NCBI RefSeq assembly: GCF_001955695.1
Contig: NZ_CP019236.1
Span: forward strand, 5,270,001-5,334,000
Reading direction: 5' to 3'
Source of the DNA: Rhodoferax koreense
Lineage (GTDB): Bacteria > Pseudomonadota > Gammaproteobacteria > Burkholderiales > Burkholderiaceae_C
DNA length: 64,000 nucleotides
In this document: piece by piece, positions 25,227 through 34,742 of the stretch
Layout: the number at the start of each line of letters is the position of its first letter
Numbering within the stretch: the stretch's first letter is position 1
The notes under the pieces: generated by a model
Seen by the model: only the letters and a program-made list of their open reading frames with translations
Databases searched by the model: none
Told to the model about the DNA's origin: nothing
Translations under genes and position numbers: made by a program

Positions 25227-26549
25227 ATGCCTGACTTCGAACGTTCCCGCTATTCAGCATCTGCCGCCTTGTGGGGCATCGGCCTGGTGGCCAGCCTCTT
25301 TCTGGCCGGCTGCTCGCGCAGCGACAAGGCCGACGCCAAGCCGGCGGCGCCCGCCGTCAAGGAGATCGGCGTGGTCACGCTGAAAGCCGAGCGCGTGGGC
25401 TTCAGCACCGAGCTGTCGGGCCGCACCGTGGCGCCGGTGGTGGCGCAGATCCGGCCGCAGGTCGGCGGCATCCTGCAAAAGCGGCTGTTTACCGAAGGCT
25501 CCATGGTCAAGGCGGGCCAGGTGCTCTACCAGATCGACCCCGCGAGTTTCCAGGCCACCCATGCAAGCGCACAGGCCGGCGTGCGCAAGGCCGAATCGAA
25601 CGCGGCCACGGCGCGCACCGTGGCCAAGCGCAATGCCGAACTGGTGAAGATCGACGCCATCAGCCAGCAGGTGAACGACCAGACCCAGGCCGCCGCGGCC
25701 CAGGCCGAAGCCGACGTGGCCGTGGCCAAGGCCGCGGAGCAGACCGCGCGCATCAACCTGGACCGCACCCGCATCGTCTCGCCGATCTCCGGCTGGGCCG
25801 AACTCTCCAGCGTTACCGAGGGGGCGCTGGTCACGGCCGACCAGGCCACGCCGCTGACCACCGTACAGCAGCTCGACCCGGTGTACGTGCACGTGACCCA
25901 GTCCAGCAGCGAGTTGCTGCGGCTCAAGCGTGAACTGGCCAGCGGCCGGCTTCAGCGCGGCAACGCCAACGAGGCACCGATCAAGCTGCTGCTGGAGGAC
26001 GGAACCAGTTACCCGCATCCGGGCAAGCTCACCGTCAGCGGTGTGACGGTGGACGCCGGCACCGGCAGCGTGACACTGCGCGCCGTGGTGCCCAACCCCG
26101 ACCGCATGCTGATGCCCGGCATGTATGTGCGTGCCGTGCTCCAGGTCGGCGAAAACGACGACGCCTTGCTCGTGCCGCAGCAGGCGGTGACGCGCGCGCC
26201 CGACGGCAGCGCCTCGACCATCGTGGTCGGAGAGGACAACAAGCTGGCCAAGCGCGCCATCACCGTGGGCCGTGCGGTGGGCAACCGCTGGCAGGTGCTG
26301 AGCGGATTGGCCGCGGGCGACCGCGTGATGGTCGAAGGTTCGCAGCGCGCCCGCGTGGGCGACACGGTGAAGGCCTCCGAAGTGGCGCCACCCGCCTCGG
26401 GCGGCAAGGGCGGAACCAACGGAAACGGGGGCGGCAAGGGAAGCAATGGCAGCCCGAGCGACGCCAAGGTGCAGTTCGGCTCGCCCGGCCCGGTGGCCAG
26501 CGCGGGGCCGCTCGATCCGGCCGACGCGACCGCCAAGACCGTGCGTTGA
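25227..26549 (+). CDS. RND efflux periplasmic adaptor subunit (MexA/AcrA type)
   Basis: A 440-residue membrane fusion protein. The lipobox LFLAGC (Cys29) anchors it to the inner membrane. It then has the barrel-sandwich halves around a coiled-coil hairpin (about residues 110-190, rich in Ala/Gln/Glu/Arg, with KADAISQQ-like KIDAISQQVND), the lipoyl and beta-barrel parts (DRTRIVSPISGWAELSSVTEGALV) and a Gly/Ser/Asn-rich C-terminal tail. It is the first gene of a three-gene operon with the pump (12-bp gap) and outer-membrane channel. It links the pump to the channel for export of drugs or solvents. Confidence 0.93.
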   Translation: MPDFERSRYSASAALWGIGLVASLFLAGCSRSDKADAKPAAPAVKEIGVVTLKAERVGFSTELSGRTVAPVVAQIRPQVGGILQKRLFTEGSMVKAGQVLYQIDPASFQATHASAQAGVRKAESNAATARTVAKRNAELVKIDAISQQVNDQTQAAAAQAEADVAVAKAAEQTARINLDRTRIVSPISGWAELSSVTEGALVTADQATPLTTVQQLDPVYVHVTQSSSELLRLKRELASGRLQRGNANEAPIKLLLEDGTSYPHPGKLTVSGVTVDAGTGSVTLRAVVPNPDRMLMPGMYVRAVLQVGENDDALLVPQQAVTRAPDGSASTIVVGEDNKLAKRAITVGRAVGNRWQVLSGLAAGDRVMVEGSQRARVGDTVKASEVAPPASGGKGGTNGNGGGKGSNGSPSDAKVQFGSPGPVASAGPLDPADATAKTVR

Positions 26550-26561
26550 AGGAGCCGCGCC

Positions 26562-29500
26562 ATGGCCCAGTTCTTCATCAACCGACCCATCTTCGCGTGG
26601 GTGCTGTCCATCATCGTCATGCTGGCCGGGCTGGCGTCGATCTTCAAGCTGCCGCTGGAGCAGTACCCCAACATCGCGCCGCCGCGCGTGTCCATCAACG
26701 CCACCTATACCGGCGCCTCGGCGCAGACGGTGGAAGACTCCGTCACGCAGGTCATCGAGCAGCAGTTGAAGGGCCTGGACAACCTGCTCTACATGCAGGG
26801 CACGAGCAATTCCTCGGGCATCTCGCGCATCTCCATCACCTTCAACGCCGGCACCAACATCGACGTGGCGCAGATGCAGGTGCAGAACAAGCTGCAGCAG
26901 GCGATGTCGCGGCTGCCGCAGGCGGTGCAGAGCCGCGGCGTCACCGTGACCAAAGGCGGCAACGACTTCCTGATGGTGGTGTCGATGTTCTCGGCCGACG
27001 GCAGTGCCTCGGCGGTGGACGTGGGCGACTACATCACCAGCAACCTGGTGGACGTGATCAGCCGCATCGACGGCGTGGGCGAGGTGCAGACCCTGGGCAC
27101 CGGCTATGCCATGCGCATCTGGCTCGACCCGGACAAGCTGCGCAAGTACGCGCTGATCCCGAATGACGTGAACACCGCGCTCACCGCGCAGAACGCCCAG
27201 GTCTCTGCCGGCCAGCTCGGCGCCCTGCCGGCCACCAGCGGCCAGCAACTCAACGCCACCATCACCGCGCGCAGCAAGCTACAGACGGTGGAACAGTTTG
27301 AAAACGTGGTGCTCAAGGCCACGCCCGAGGGCGCGGTGGTGCGGCTGCGCGACGTGGCGCGCGTCGAGCTCGGCGCCGAAAACCTGACCGTGCGCTCCAT
27401 CCTCAGCGGCAAGCCCGGGGCCGGCATGGGCATCGTCCCGGCCGACGGCGCCAATGCCGTGGCAGTGGCCGAGGCCGTGAACGCCAAGCTCGACGAGCTG
27501 CGGCCGTTCTTCCCCAACCAACTGCAAACCTTCGTGAGCTACGACACCACGCCCTTCGTGAGCGCCTCTATCGAGGAAGTGGTGAAGGCGCTGGTCGAGG
27601 CCATGCTGCTGGTGGTGCTGGTGATGTACATCTTCCTGCAAAACCTGCGCGCCACGCTGATCCCGGCCATCGCCGTGCCGGTGGTGCTGCTGGGCACCTT
27701 CGGCGTGTTGTCGGCGGCCGGTTACTCGATCAACACCCTCACCATGTTCGGCATGGTGCTGGCCATCGGCCTGCTGGTGGACGACGCCATCGTGGTGGTG
27801 GAAAACGTGGAACGCGTGATGAGCGAGGAAGGCCTGTCGCCCAAGGAGGCCACGCAGAAGTCGATGGCCGAGATCACCCCCGCGCTGGTCGGCATCGCGC
27901 TGGTGCTGTCGGCGGTGTTCATTCCGATGGCGTTCTTCGGCGGCTCGACCGGCGTGATTTACCGCCAGTTCTCGATCACCATCGTCTCGGCCATGGTGCT
28001 GTCGGTGTTCGTGGCGCTGACGCTCACCCCCGCGCTGTGCGCCACCTTGCTCAAGCCCGTGGCCAAGGGCGACCACTCGCCGCACCATACGCCACGCCGC
28101 GGCCTGTTCGGTTACGTGGACCGCTTCTTCGTGAAGTTCAACCGCGGCTTCGACCGCAGCGCCGACCGCTACCAGGGTGCGGTACGCGGCATCATCCATC
28201 GCGGCAAGCGCAGCCTGCTGGTCTACGCAGCGGTGTGCGTGGCGATGGCGGTGATGTTCCTGCGCCTGCCGACCTCGTTCCTGCCGGACGAAGACCAGGG
28301 CTTCGTCTCGGTGCAGATCACGCTGCCGCCAGGCTCGTCGAACGCACGGCTGCAGCCTGTGGTGAGCCAGGTGCAGGACTACTTCGCCAAGCAGTCCGAG
28401 GTGATCGCCATCAACGTGCTCACCGGCCAGAACGGCGACCAGAGCTCCGCGCGGGCCTTCGTCAAGCTCAAACCCTGGGAAGAGCGCCCCGGCAAGGAGC
28501 ATTCGGCCGCCGCCATCGCGCGGCGCTCCAGCAAGGACCTGGCCGCCATCCGCGATGCGCGTGTCTTCGTGCAGTTACCGCCTGCCGTGCGTGGCCTGGG
28601 CGCGAACGCTGGCTTCAACTTCTTCCTGAAGGACATCAACGGCCTCGGCCACGCAGCGCTGGTGCAGGCGCGCGACCAGGCCATCAAGCTGCTCGCCGAA
28701 CGCAAGGAAGTGACGGGCGTGCGCAGCAACAACCTGGAGGACACGCCCGAATTCGCGGTCAACATCGACGACGCACGCGCCGGCGCGCTGAGCCTGACGA
28801 CCAATGCCATCGACACCACCCTGTCCACGGCCATGGGCGGCACCTACGTGAACGACTTCCTGAACCAGGGCCGGGTGAAACGCGTGTACATGCAGGGCGA
28901 CACCGAGTTCCGCATGCTGCCCTCGGACATCGACCGCTGGAGCGTGCGCAATACGCTGGGCCAGATGGTGCCGTTCTCGGCCTTCTCCAGCACGCGATGG
29001 AGCTACGGCTCGCCGCAACTGCAGCGTTACAACGGCAGCCCGGCCTATGAGTTCGTGGGCGACGCGGCGGCCGGCGTGAGCTCGGGCGTGGCGATGGCCG
29101 CGGTGGATGACGTCATGAAACAGATGCCGCCGGGCATCGGCTACGAATGGACCGGCGCCTCGTTCCAGGAGCGGCTGTCCGGTGCGCAAGCCCCGGCCCT
29201 CTACGCGATCTCGATCCTGTTCGTCTTCCTGTGCCTGGCCGCGCTGTACGAAAGCTGGTCGGTGCCGTTCTCGGTGATCCTGGTGGTGCCGCTGGGGGTG
29301 GTGGGCGCGCTGCTGTTCACCGGGCTGCGCGGGCTGTCCAACGACGTCTACTTCCAGGTCGGCCTCCTGACCACGGTGGGGCTGTCATCGAAGAACGCGA
29401 TCCTGATCGTGGAGTTCGCCAAGCAGCTGCAGGAACAGGGCAGGAGTGTGCTCGACGCCACGCTCATGGCGGTGCGGCTGCGGCTGCGGCCGATCCTGAT

Positions 29501-29729
29501 GACCTCGCTGGCCTTCGGCTTCGGCGTGCTGCCGCTGGCTATCGGCACCGGCGCGGGCGCTGGTGGCCGACAGTCCATCGGCACCGCGGTGCTGGGCGGC
29601 ATGGTGGTCGGCACGGCGCTCGGCATCTTCTTCGTGCCGCTGTTCTTCGCGCTGATCCGCGGCTTCCTCGAAAAACGCAAGGCCAGTCCAGCGAGTCCGG
29701 CGACGCTTGCGGAACAGGGAGCGCATTGA
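26562..29729 (+). CDS. RND efflux pump permease (AcrB/MexB type, HAE1 family)
   Basis: A 1055-residue inner-membrane antiporter, close to the usual 1030-1050. It begins MAQFFINRPIFAWVLSIIVM, the classic HAE1 start. The proton-relay Asp pair is in LLVDDAIVVVENVERVM (about residues 405-408) of TM4, and the SFLPDEDQGF motif opens the second large periplasmic loop. The second half ends with the FEKR-type C-terminus FLEKRKAS. It exports hydrophobic drugs, dyes, solvents or detergents driven by protons. Its TGA overlaps the ATG of the channel gene (TGATG). Confidence 0.95.
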   Translation: MAQFFINRPIFAWVLSIIVMLAGLASIFKLPLEQYPNIAPPRVSINATYTGASAQTVEDSVTQVIEQQLKGLDNLLYMQGTSNSSGISRISITFNAGTNIDVAQMQVQNKLQQAMSRLPQAVQSRGVTVTKGGNDFLMVVSMFSADGSASAVDVGDYITSNLVDVISRIDGVGEVQTLGTGYAMRIWLDPDKLRKYALIPNDVNTALTAQNAQVSAGQLGALPATSGQQLNATITARSKLQTVEQFENVVLKATPEGAVVRLRDVARVELGAENLTVRSILSGKPGAGMGIVPADGANAVAVAEAVNAKLDELRPFFPNQLQTFVSYDTTPFVSASIEEVVKALVEAMLLVVLVMYIFLQNLRATLIPAIAVPVVLLGTFGVLSAAGYSINTLTMFGMVLAIGLLVDDAIVVVENVERVMSEEGLSPKEATQKSMAEITPALVGIALVLSAVFIPMAFFGGSTGVIYRQFSITIVSAMVLSVFVALTLTPALCATLLKPVAKGDHSPHHTPRRGLFGYVDRFFVKFNRGFDRSADRYQGAVRGIIHRGKRSLLVYAAVCVAMAVMFLRLPTSFLPDEDQGFVSVQITLPPGSSNARLQPVVSQVQDYFAKQSEVIAINVLTGQNGDQSSARAFVKLKPWEERPGKEHSAAAIARRSSKDLAAIRDARVFVQLPPAVRGLGANAGFNFFLKDINGLGHAALVQARDQAIKLLAERKEVTGVRSNNLEDTPEFAVNIDDARAGALSLTTNAIDTTLSTAMGGTYVNDFLNQGRVKRVYMQGDTEFRMLPSDIDRWSVRNTLGQMVPFSAFSSTRWSYGSPQLQRYNGSPAYEFVGDAAAGVSSGVAMAAVDDVMKQMPPGIGYEWTGASFQERLSGAQAPALYAISILFVFLCLAALYESWSVPFSVILVVPLGVVGALLFTGLRGLSNDVYFQVGLLTTVGLSSKNAILIVEFAKQLQEQGRSVLDATLMAVRLRLRPILMTSLAFGFGVLPLAIGTGAGAGGRQSIGTAVLGGMVVGTALGIFFVPLFFALIRGFLEKRKASPASPATLAEQGAH

Positions 29730-31165
29730 TGCTCCGCCTGACACGATCCTTTGCCCTGGCGGCCATGCCGCTGGCCATGCTGTCCGGCTGCATGAACCTC
29801 GCGCCGAGCTACCAGCAGCCCGCGGCACCCGTGCCCGCGGCCTGGACTTCGCCTCTCCCGCCGACCGGCACCGCTTCGCCGCTGCAGACCGGCTGGCGCG
29901 ATTTCTTCATCGACGAACGGCTGCGCGGCGTGGTGGCGCTGGCGCTGGCCAACAACCGCGACCTGCGCGTGGCCGCGCTCAACATCGACCGCGCACAGGC
30001 GCAGTACGGCATCGCGCAGTCGGCCTGGTTGCCGACCGTCAACGGGGGCGTGGGCGGCAGCCGCACCCGCACACCGGGCAGCACGGCGGCCAGCGGACAG
30101 TCGCGCATCGCCACGCAATACAACGCCAACTTGGCGCTCACCAGCTACGAGATCGACCTGTTCGGCCGGGTGCGCAACCTGAGCGACGCCGCGCTGCAGA
30201 CTTTTTTCGCCACCCAGGAAACCCAGCGCAGCACGCAGATCAGCCTGGTGGCCTCGGTGGCCGGCGCCTGGCTGCAACTGGCGGCGAACATGCAGCGCCT
30301 GCAACTCGCGCGCGGCACGCTGGCCAGCCAGCAAAGCTCCTACGACCTGGTGGAGAAAGCCCATGCGCTCGGGGCCCAGTCCGGCCTGGCGCTGGCCCAG
30401 GCCCGCAGCACGGTGGAGACGGCGCGGGCCGACGCCGCCAACTTCGACAGCGTGGTCGAGCAGAACCGCAATGCGCTGGCCTTGCTGGTCGGCGCCATGC
30501 CGCCGCCCGAACTGCTGCCGTCGACCGAGACGCTGATGTCCGCCCAGCCCTCGGCGCAATTGCTCGCACCGCCAGCCGATCTGCCCTCCAGCGTGCTGCA
30601 GCAGCGGCCCGACGTGCTGGCCGCCGAACATGCGCTGCAGGCCAGCAACGTGAACATCGGCGCGGCACGTGCGGCCTTCTATCCACGCATCACGCTGACG
30701 GCGGCGGCGGGCTTCTCGAGCAGTTCGCTGTCCACGCTCTTCGAGGGCACAAACAAGGCCTGGAACTTCGCGCCATCGATCAGCATCCCGCTGTTCGACG
30801 GCGGTGTGAACCGCGCCAACCTGCGCGTGGCCGAGGTGCAGCGCGACATCCAGATCGCCACCTACGAAAAGACACTGCAGACCGCGTTCCGCGAGGTGGC
30901 CGACGTCCTGGCCGAGCGCCGCACCCTGGCCGAGCGGCTGGCCGCGCAGCAGGCGCTGGTGGCCGCCACCACGCGCAGCTACGAACTGTCGCAGGCGCTC
31001 TTCCGCAGCGGCGGCGGCAGCTACCTCGACGTGCTGGATGCGCAGCGTTCGTTGTACACCTCGCAACAGTCGCTGATCGGTCTGCTGCTCACCGAGCAGT
31101 CGAACCGGTTGACGCTGTACAAGGTGCTCGGTGGCGGCTGGAGCGAAGCGAGCATCGACGGCTGA
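29729..31165 (+). CDS. Outer-membrane efflux lipoprotein (OprM/NodT family)
   Basis: A 478-residue outer-membrane factor. The lipobox MLSGC gives a modified Cys21, followed by NLAPSYQQP, the usual OprM-like start. The two tandem helical-hairpin repeats are visible: RDLRVAALNIDRAQAQYGIA in the first and RPDVLAAEHALQASNVNIGAARAA in the second, each followed by a strand segment (the second FYPRITLTAAAGF). It forms the exit duct for the pump encoded just upstream, whose stop it overlaps. It converges on an SDR gene with a 12-bp gap. Confidence 0.94.
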   Translation: MLRLTRSFALAAMPLAMLSGCMNLAPSYQQPAAPVPAAWTSPLPPTGTASPLQTGWRDFFIDERLRGVVALALANNRDLRVAALNIDRAQAQYGIAQSAWLPTVNGGVGGSRTRTPGSTAASGQSRIATQYNANLALTSYEIDLFGRVRNLSDAALQTFFATQETQRSTQISLVASVAGAWLQLAANMQRLQLARGTLASQQSSYDLVEKAHALGAQSGLALAQARSTVETARADAANFDSVVEQNRNALALLVGAMPPPELLPSTETLMSAQPSAQLLAPPADLPSSVLQQRPDVLAAEHALQASNVNIGAARAAFYPRITLTAAAGFSSSSLSTLFEGTNKAWNFAPSISIPLFDGGVNRANLRVAEVQRDIQIATYEKTLQTAFREVADVLAERRTLAERLAAQQALVAATTRSYELSQALFRSGGGSYLDVLDAQRSLYTSQQSLIGLLLTEQSNRLTLYKVLGGGWSEASIDG

Positions 31166-31177
31166 GCCCCCGGGCCT

Positions 31178-31930
31178 TCAGACCATTCCGCCATTGGCGC
31201 GCAGCGTCTGGCCATTGACCCAGGCCCCATCCTGGCCCGCCAGGAACGACACCGCATTCGCAATGTCGTCCGGCGTGCCCAGGCGTTCCATCGGATTGGC
31301 CTTGGACAGGCGCTCGATGAGCTCGGGCGTCTTGCCGTCGAGGAACAAGGCCGTGGCCGTCGGGCCAGGCGCCACGGCGTTGACGGTGATGTTCCTGCCG
31401 CGCAACTCCTTGGCCATGATGTTGGTCAAGGTCTCGACCGCACTCTTGGTCGCGGCATAGACCGCGTAACCGGGCAAGGCCGTCCCGACCAGGCTGCTTG
31501 AGAAGTTGACGATGCGGCCACCTTGTTCCAGCCGGCCGGCGGCTTCGCGCAACGTGTTGAACGTGCCCTTCACGTTCACGGCGAACAGCCGGTCGAAGGT
31601 GGCGTCGTCGGTGTCGGCGAGCATCGGCAGCGTGGAGGGCATGATGCCCGCGTTGTTGACCAGCACGTCGATGCGGCCAAAGGCCTGCACGGCGCTGTCG
31701 AACAGGCGCTTGACGGCGTCCGCGTCGGCCACATCCGCCTGCACGGCCACGGCCTTGCGACCGGTGGCTTCGATCGTTCGAACCACCGCGGCGGCTTCTT
31801 CGGCCTTGCCCGCATAGTTCACGACCACGTGGAAGCCGTCGCGTGCCAGGCGCTGCGCGATGGCCGCGCCGATGCCGCGCGAGGCGCCGGTGACGATGGC
31901 GACTTGATTGGAAGAAGTGACCTTGTGCAT
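31178..31930 (-). CDS. Short-chain dehydrogenase/reductase
   Basis: A 250-residue classical SDR. The cofactor motif TGASRGIG is at residues 15-22, NNAG (NNAGIM) near 92, the catalytic Ser in FSSSLVG and Tyr-x3-Lys in YAATKSAVE, ending NGQTLRANGG. The N-x-R-rich binding region (VNYAGKAEEA) leaves NADP more likely than NAD. It is divergent from the LysR gene at 32044, the usual arrangement of a LysR-controlled oxidoreductase. The substrate is unknown. Confidence 0.9.
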   Translation of the reverse strand: MHKVTSSNQVAIVTGASRGIGAAIAQRLARDGFHVVVNYAGKAEEAAAVVRTIEATGRKAVAVQADVADADAVKRLFDSAVQAFGRIDVLVNNAGIMPSTLPMLADTDDATFDRLFAVNVKGTFNTLREAAGRLEQGGRIVNFSSSLVGTALPGYAVYAATKSAVETLTNIMAKELRGRNITVNAVAPGPTATALFLDGKTPELIERLSKANPMERLGTPDDIANAVSFLAGQDGAWVNGQTLRANGGMV

Positions 31931-31999
31931 GTTGAAACTCCAGTTGATGCGTCGATGGGATGAATTGTTCTGGTTATTCAGACAGAAATAAATACGTGT

Positions 32000-32020
32000 A
32001 ATTGGCTGTACTATTCAATT
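32000..32020. promoter_or_regulatory. Inverted repeat AATTG-N11-CAATT, candidate LysR operator
   Basis: Perfect 5-bp arms separated by 11 bp lie in the AT-rich, 113-bp divergent spacer between the SDR and LysR genes, 24 bp before the LysR ATG. LysR-type regulators bind dyads of about this size between themselves and the divergent target. Evidence is symmetry, spacing and context. Confidence 0.55.
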
Positions 32021-32043
32021 AATCTAAACAATAACCGACTGTC

Positions 32044-32940
32044 ATGGAGCGTTTCCAGGCCATGCGGCTGTTCACCCGCATCGTCGAACTCGGCAGCTTC
32101 ACCAAGGCCGCCGACGATCTGCAATTGCCACGCGCGACCGTCACGCTGGGCATGCAGGAACTCGAACGACGTCTGGGCACGCGGCTGCTGCATCGCACCA
32201 CCCGCCATGTCAGCACCACGCCCGATGGCGAGGCTTACTACGAGCGGTGTCAACGCCTGCTGAGCGACCTGGAGGAAACCGAGGCTGTCTTCGACAAGGC
32301 CGGCGGTCCACCGCGCGGCAAGCTGCGCGTGAACCTGCAGGGCACGCTGGCCAAACATTTCGTGCTGCCGGTGATCGGCGACTTCTTCGCGCGCTACCCC
32401 GCGATCGAACTCGAGATCGGCCTGGGCGACCGCGATGTGGACCTGGTGCGCGAGGCGGTGGACTGTGTGCTGCGTGCCGGCCAGCTGCGCGACTCCAGCC
32501 TGGTGGCGCGGCGCGTGGCATCGCTGCAGCAGGTCACCTGCGCCAGCCGTGAATACCTCGCCCGGCACGGCACGCCCGACACGGTAGAGGCGCTGCGCGG
32601 CCACCGGGCGGTGAGCTTCCTGTCGCAGCGCACCGGCAAGCCGATGCCGTTCGATTTCATCGTCGAGGGTGCCACCAAAAGCGTTCAGCTCAGGGGCGTG
32701 GTGGCGGTCAGCGACGCCGACGCCTACCACGCTTGCTGCGCGGCGCACCTGGGACTCATCCAGTTGCCGAGGTACCACATCGCACCGATGCTCGCCGATG
32801 GCCGGCTGTGCGAAGTGCTGGCCGACTTCCGGCCCGAGCCGATGACGGTCTCGGTCCTATACCCCCACAACCGGCAACTCTCGCCGCGTGTGCGGGTCTT
32901 CGTGGATTGGCTGGCCGAGGTGATGGAACGGGCGAGCTAG
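32044..32940 (+). CDS. LysR-family transcriptional regulator
   Basis: A 298-residue regulator. The winged helix-turn-helix covers about residues 1-60 (MERFQAMRLFTRIVELGSF, then KAADDLQLPRATVTLGMQEL, LGTRLLHRTTR), followed by a two-lobed substrate-binding domain (GKLRVNLQGTLAKHFV onward). It belongs to the subgroup with VELGSFTKAA and LLHRTTR that usually controls a divergent oxidoreductase or transporter; here that is the SDR at 31178-31930. The ATG lies just downstream of the candidate operator. Confidence 0.92.
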   Translation: MERFQAMRLFTRIVELGSFTKAADDLQLPRATVTLGMQELERRLGTRLLHRTTRHVSTTPDGEAYYERCQRLLSDLEETEAVFDKAGGPPRGKLRVNLQGTLAKHFVLPVIGDFFARYPAIELEIGLGDRDVDLVREAVDCVLRAGQLRDSSLVARRVASLQQVTCASREYLARHGTPDTVEALRGHRAVSFLSQRTGKPMPFDFIVEGATKSVQLRGVVAVSDADAYHACCAAHLGLIQLPRYHIAPMLADGRLCEVLADFRPEPMTVSVLYPHNRQLSPRVRVFVDWLAEVMERAS

Positions 32941-32947
32941 GTGGCTG

Positions 32948-33922
32948 TCAATCCGGCTGGATACCCGCCTCCTTGACCACCTTGCCCCACTTGACCAGGT
33001 CGGACTTGATCAGCGCGGCGTATTCCTGCGGCGTGCCGCCCTGGATCTCGATGCCGGCCGCTTCCAGCTTGGTCCGCACATCGGGCAGCTTCAGGGCGGC
33101 ATTGATCTCGGCATTCAGCTTGGCGATGATGGCCTTGGGCGTGCCGGCCGGCGCGAGGAAGCCGCCGTTGGTGTTGGCGTCGTAACCCTTGAGGCCTTGT
33201 TCGTCCGCGGTCGGCACGTCGGGCAGCGACAGGGCCCGCTTCCTGGTCGTCACGGCGACAGCGCGCACGTTGCCGGCCTTCACCTGCGACTGGATGGCGC
33301 TGATGGTATCGATGTAGAGTGCGGTGCGCCCGGCCAGCAGGTCGGGATGCGCGGCGGACGAGCCTTTGTAGGGCACGAGCAGCATCGGCACGCCGCTGGC
33401 CATGCGGAACATCTCGGCCGCCATCTCCTGGGCGCTGCCACGGCCTGAGGTAGCCACCTTGGCATCGTTCGGATTGGCCTTCATCCAGGCGATGAACTCG
33501 GGCAGTGTCTTGGCGGGAATCTGCGGCGCGATGGCGAAGACCAGCGGCACCTCGTGGGTGTAGACGATCGGCTCGAAGCTTTTTTCCGGGTCCCAGCCCA
33601 GGTTCTTGAACAGGAACTTATTGATGTTGTGACTGCCGCCGACGATGCCGATGGTGTAGCCATCCGGCTCCGACTTGGCGAGCACCGCGGTGCCGAGGTT
33701 GTTGGACGCACCGGGGCGGTTGTCAACGATCACGGGCTGCCCCATGGCCGCGCCGATCTTGTCGCCGACGATGCGCGCGATGATGTCGATCGCACCGCCC
33801 GGCGGGGCAGGCACGATGATCTTGATGGGGTGCGTGGGGTAGGCCTGGGCCGATGCCAGGGCCGGCACCATGGCGCAGGCCGCAGAAACGGCCAGGGCCT
33901 TGAACAGGGATCTCAGTTGCAT
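32948..33922 (-). CDS. Bug-family (TctC-type) periplasmic solute-binding protein
   Basis: A 324-residue receptor. A signal peptide cut near ALASAQA is followed by the characteristic AYPTHPIKIIVPAPPGGAIDIIAR and later NRPGASNNLGTA, both hallmarks of the Bug/TctC group. These bind carboxylates or other small metabolites with two beta-strand arms. No TctA/TctB membrane genes are nearby, as is common for the expanded Bug sets of Burkholderiales. It is the last gene of a five-gene minus-strand operon that contains a second Bug gene. Confidence 0.92.
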   Translation of the reverse strand: MQLRSLFKALAVSAACAMVPALASAQAYPTHPIKIIVPAPPGGAIDIIARIVGDKIGAAMGQPVIVDNRPGASNNLGTAVLAKSEPDGYTIGIVGGSHNINKFLFKNLGWDPEKSFEPIVYTHEVPLVFAIAPQIPAKTLPEFIAWMKANPNDAKVATSGRGSAQEMAAEMFRMASGVPMLLVPYKGSSAAHPDLLAGRTALYIDTISAIQSQVKAGNVRAVAVTTRKRALSLPDVPTADEQGLKGYDANTNGGFLAPAGTPKAIIAKLNAEINAALKLPDVRTKLEAAGIEIQGGTPQEYAALIKSDLVKWGKVVKEAGIQPD

Positions 33923-33964
33923 GTCTTGTCTCCTTCAGGTGGTTTTGATGAATGGGCGGCGCGG

Positions 33965-34726
33965 TCATCCACGCCCGACGAAGGGCATGGCACTGGCCAT
34001 GACCGTCATGTTCAACACGTTGGCCGAAAGCGGCATGGCGGCGATGTGGCGCACGGCGTCGGCCACGTGGCGTGCGTCCATCATGGGTTCGGGCGCGGTC
34101 GTACCGTTGGCCTGCAGCACGCCGCGCGTCATGCGTTCGGACAGTTCGGTCAGCGCATTGCCGATGTCGATCTGGCTGGCGACGATGCCGAAGGCACGAC
34201 CGTCGAGCGCGAGTGCCTTGGTCAGCCCCGTCACCGCGTGTTTGCTCATGGTGTAGGGCGCGGTGAAGGGTCGCGGCACATGCGCCGAGATCGAGCCGTT
34301 GTTGATGATGCGCCCGCCCTGCGGGGTCTGCCGGCGCATCAGCCCGAACGCCGCGCGCGCGCACAGGAAGACGCCCGACACATTGGTGTTCAGGACACCG
34401 AACCATTTCTCCAGCGGCAACTCGTCCATCGGCAGCGCCGGGGCGTTCACGCCGGCATTGTTGAACAACACGTCGAGCCGGCCGAAGCGTTGTTCGATGG
34501 CGGCGAACAGCGCTTCCACGCTGGCCGGGTCGGTCACGTCGGTGGGCACCGCGAGCGCGGTCTGGCCGCGCGCCTCGGCTTCGGCCGCAAGGGCTTGCAG
34601 GGGTTCGGCGCGACGGCCGGCCAGCACGACGCTGAAGCCGTCTTCCAGCAAGCCGAGGGTCGCGGCCCGGCCGATGCCGCTGCCGGCGCCGGTGACCAGC
34701 GCGATCTTGGGGGGGTGGTTTGTCAT
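33965..34726 (-). CDS. Short-chain dehydrogenase/reductase
   Basis: A 253-residue SDR. The cofactor motif [10 protein letters not shown] is near residues 12-21, the LAGRR that follows favours NADP, NNAGVNA lies near residue 90, and the catalytic Ser-Tyr-Lys are in NGSISAH and PYTMSKHAV. The ATG at 34726 is used; a GTG 17 codons upstream lies in the preceding gene's spacer and would add unrelated residues. It sits 16 bp after the FAH-family gene and 42 bp before the Bug gene, within the operon. Its role in the pathway is unknown. Confidence 0.88.
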   Translation of the reverse strand: MTNHPPKIALVTGAGSGIGRAATLGLLEDGFSVVLAGRRAEPLQALAAEAEARGQTALAVPTDVTDPASVEALFAAIEQRFGRLDVLFNNAGVNAPALPMDELPLEKWFGVLNTNVSGVFLCARAAFGLMRRQTPQGGRIINNGSISAHVPRPFTAPYTMSKHAVTGLTKALALDGRAFGIVASQIDIGNALTELSERMTRGVLQANGTTAPEPMMDARHVADAVRHIAAMPLSANVLNMTVMASAMPFVGRG

Positions 34727-34742
34727 CAGGGTAAGTCTCCTG

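Noticed and set aside
25254..28502. Long minus-strand frames opposite the RND adaptor and pump genes
   Set aside because: They are compositional shadows. The plus-strand proteins match their families over full length.
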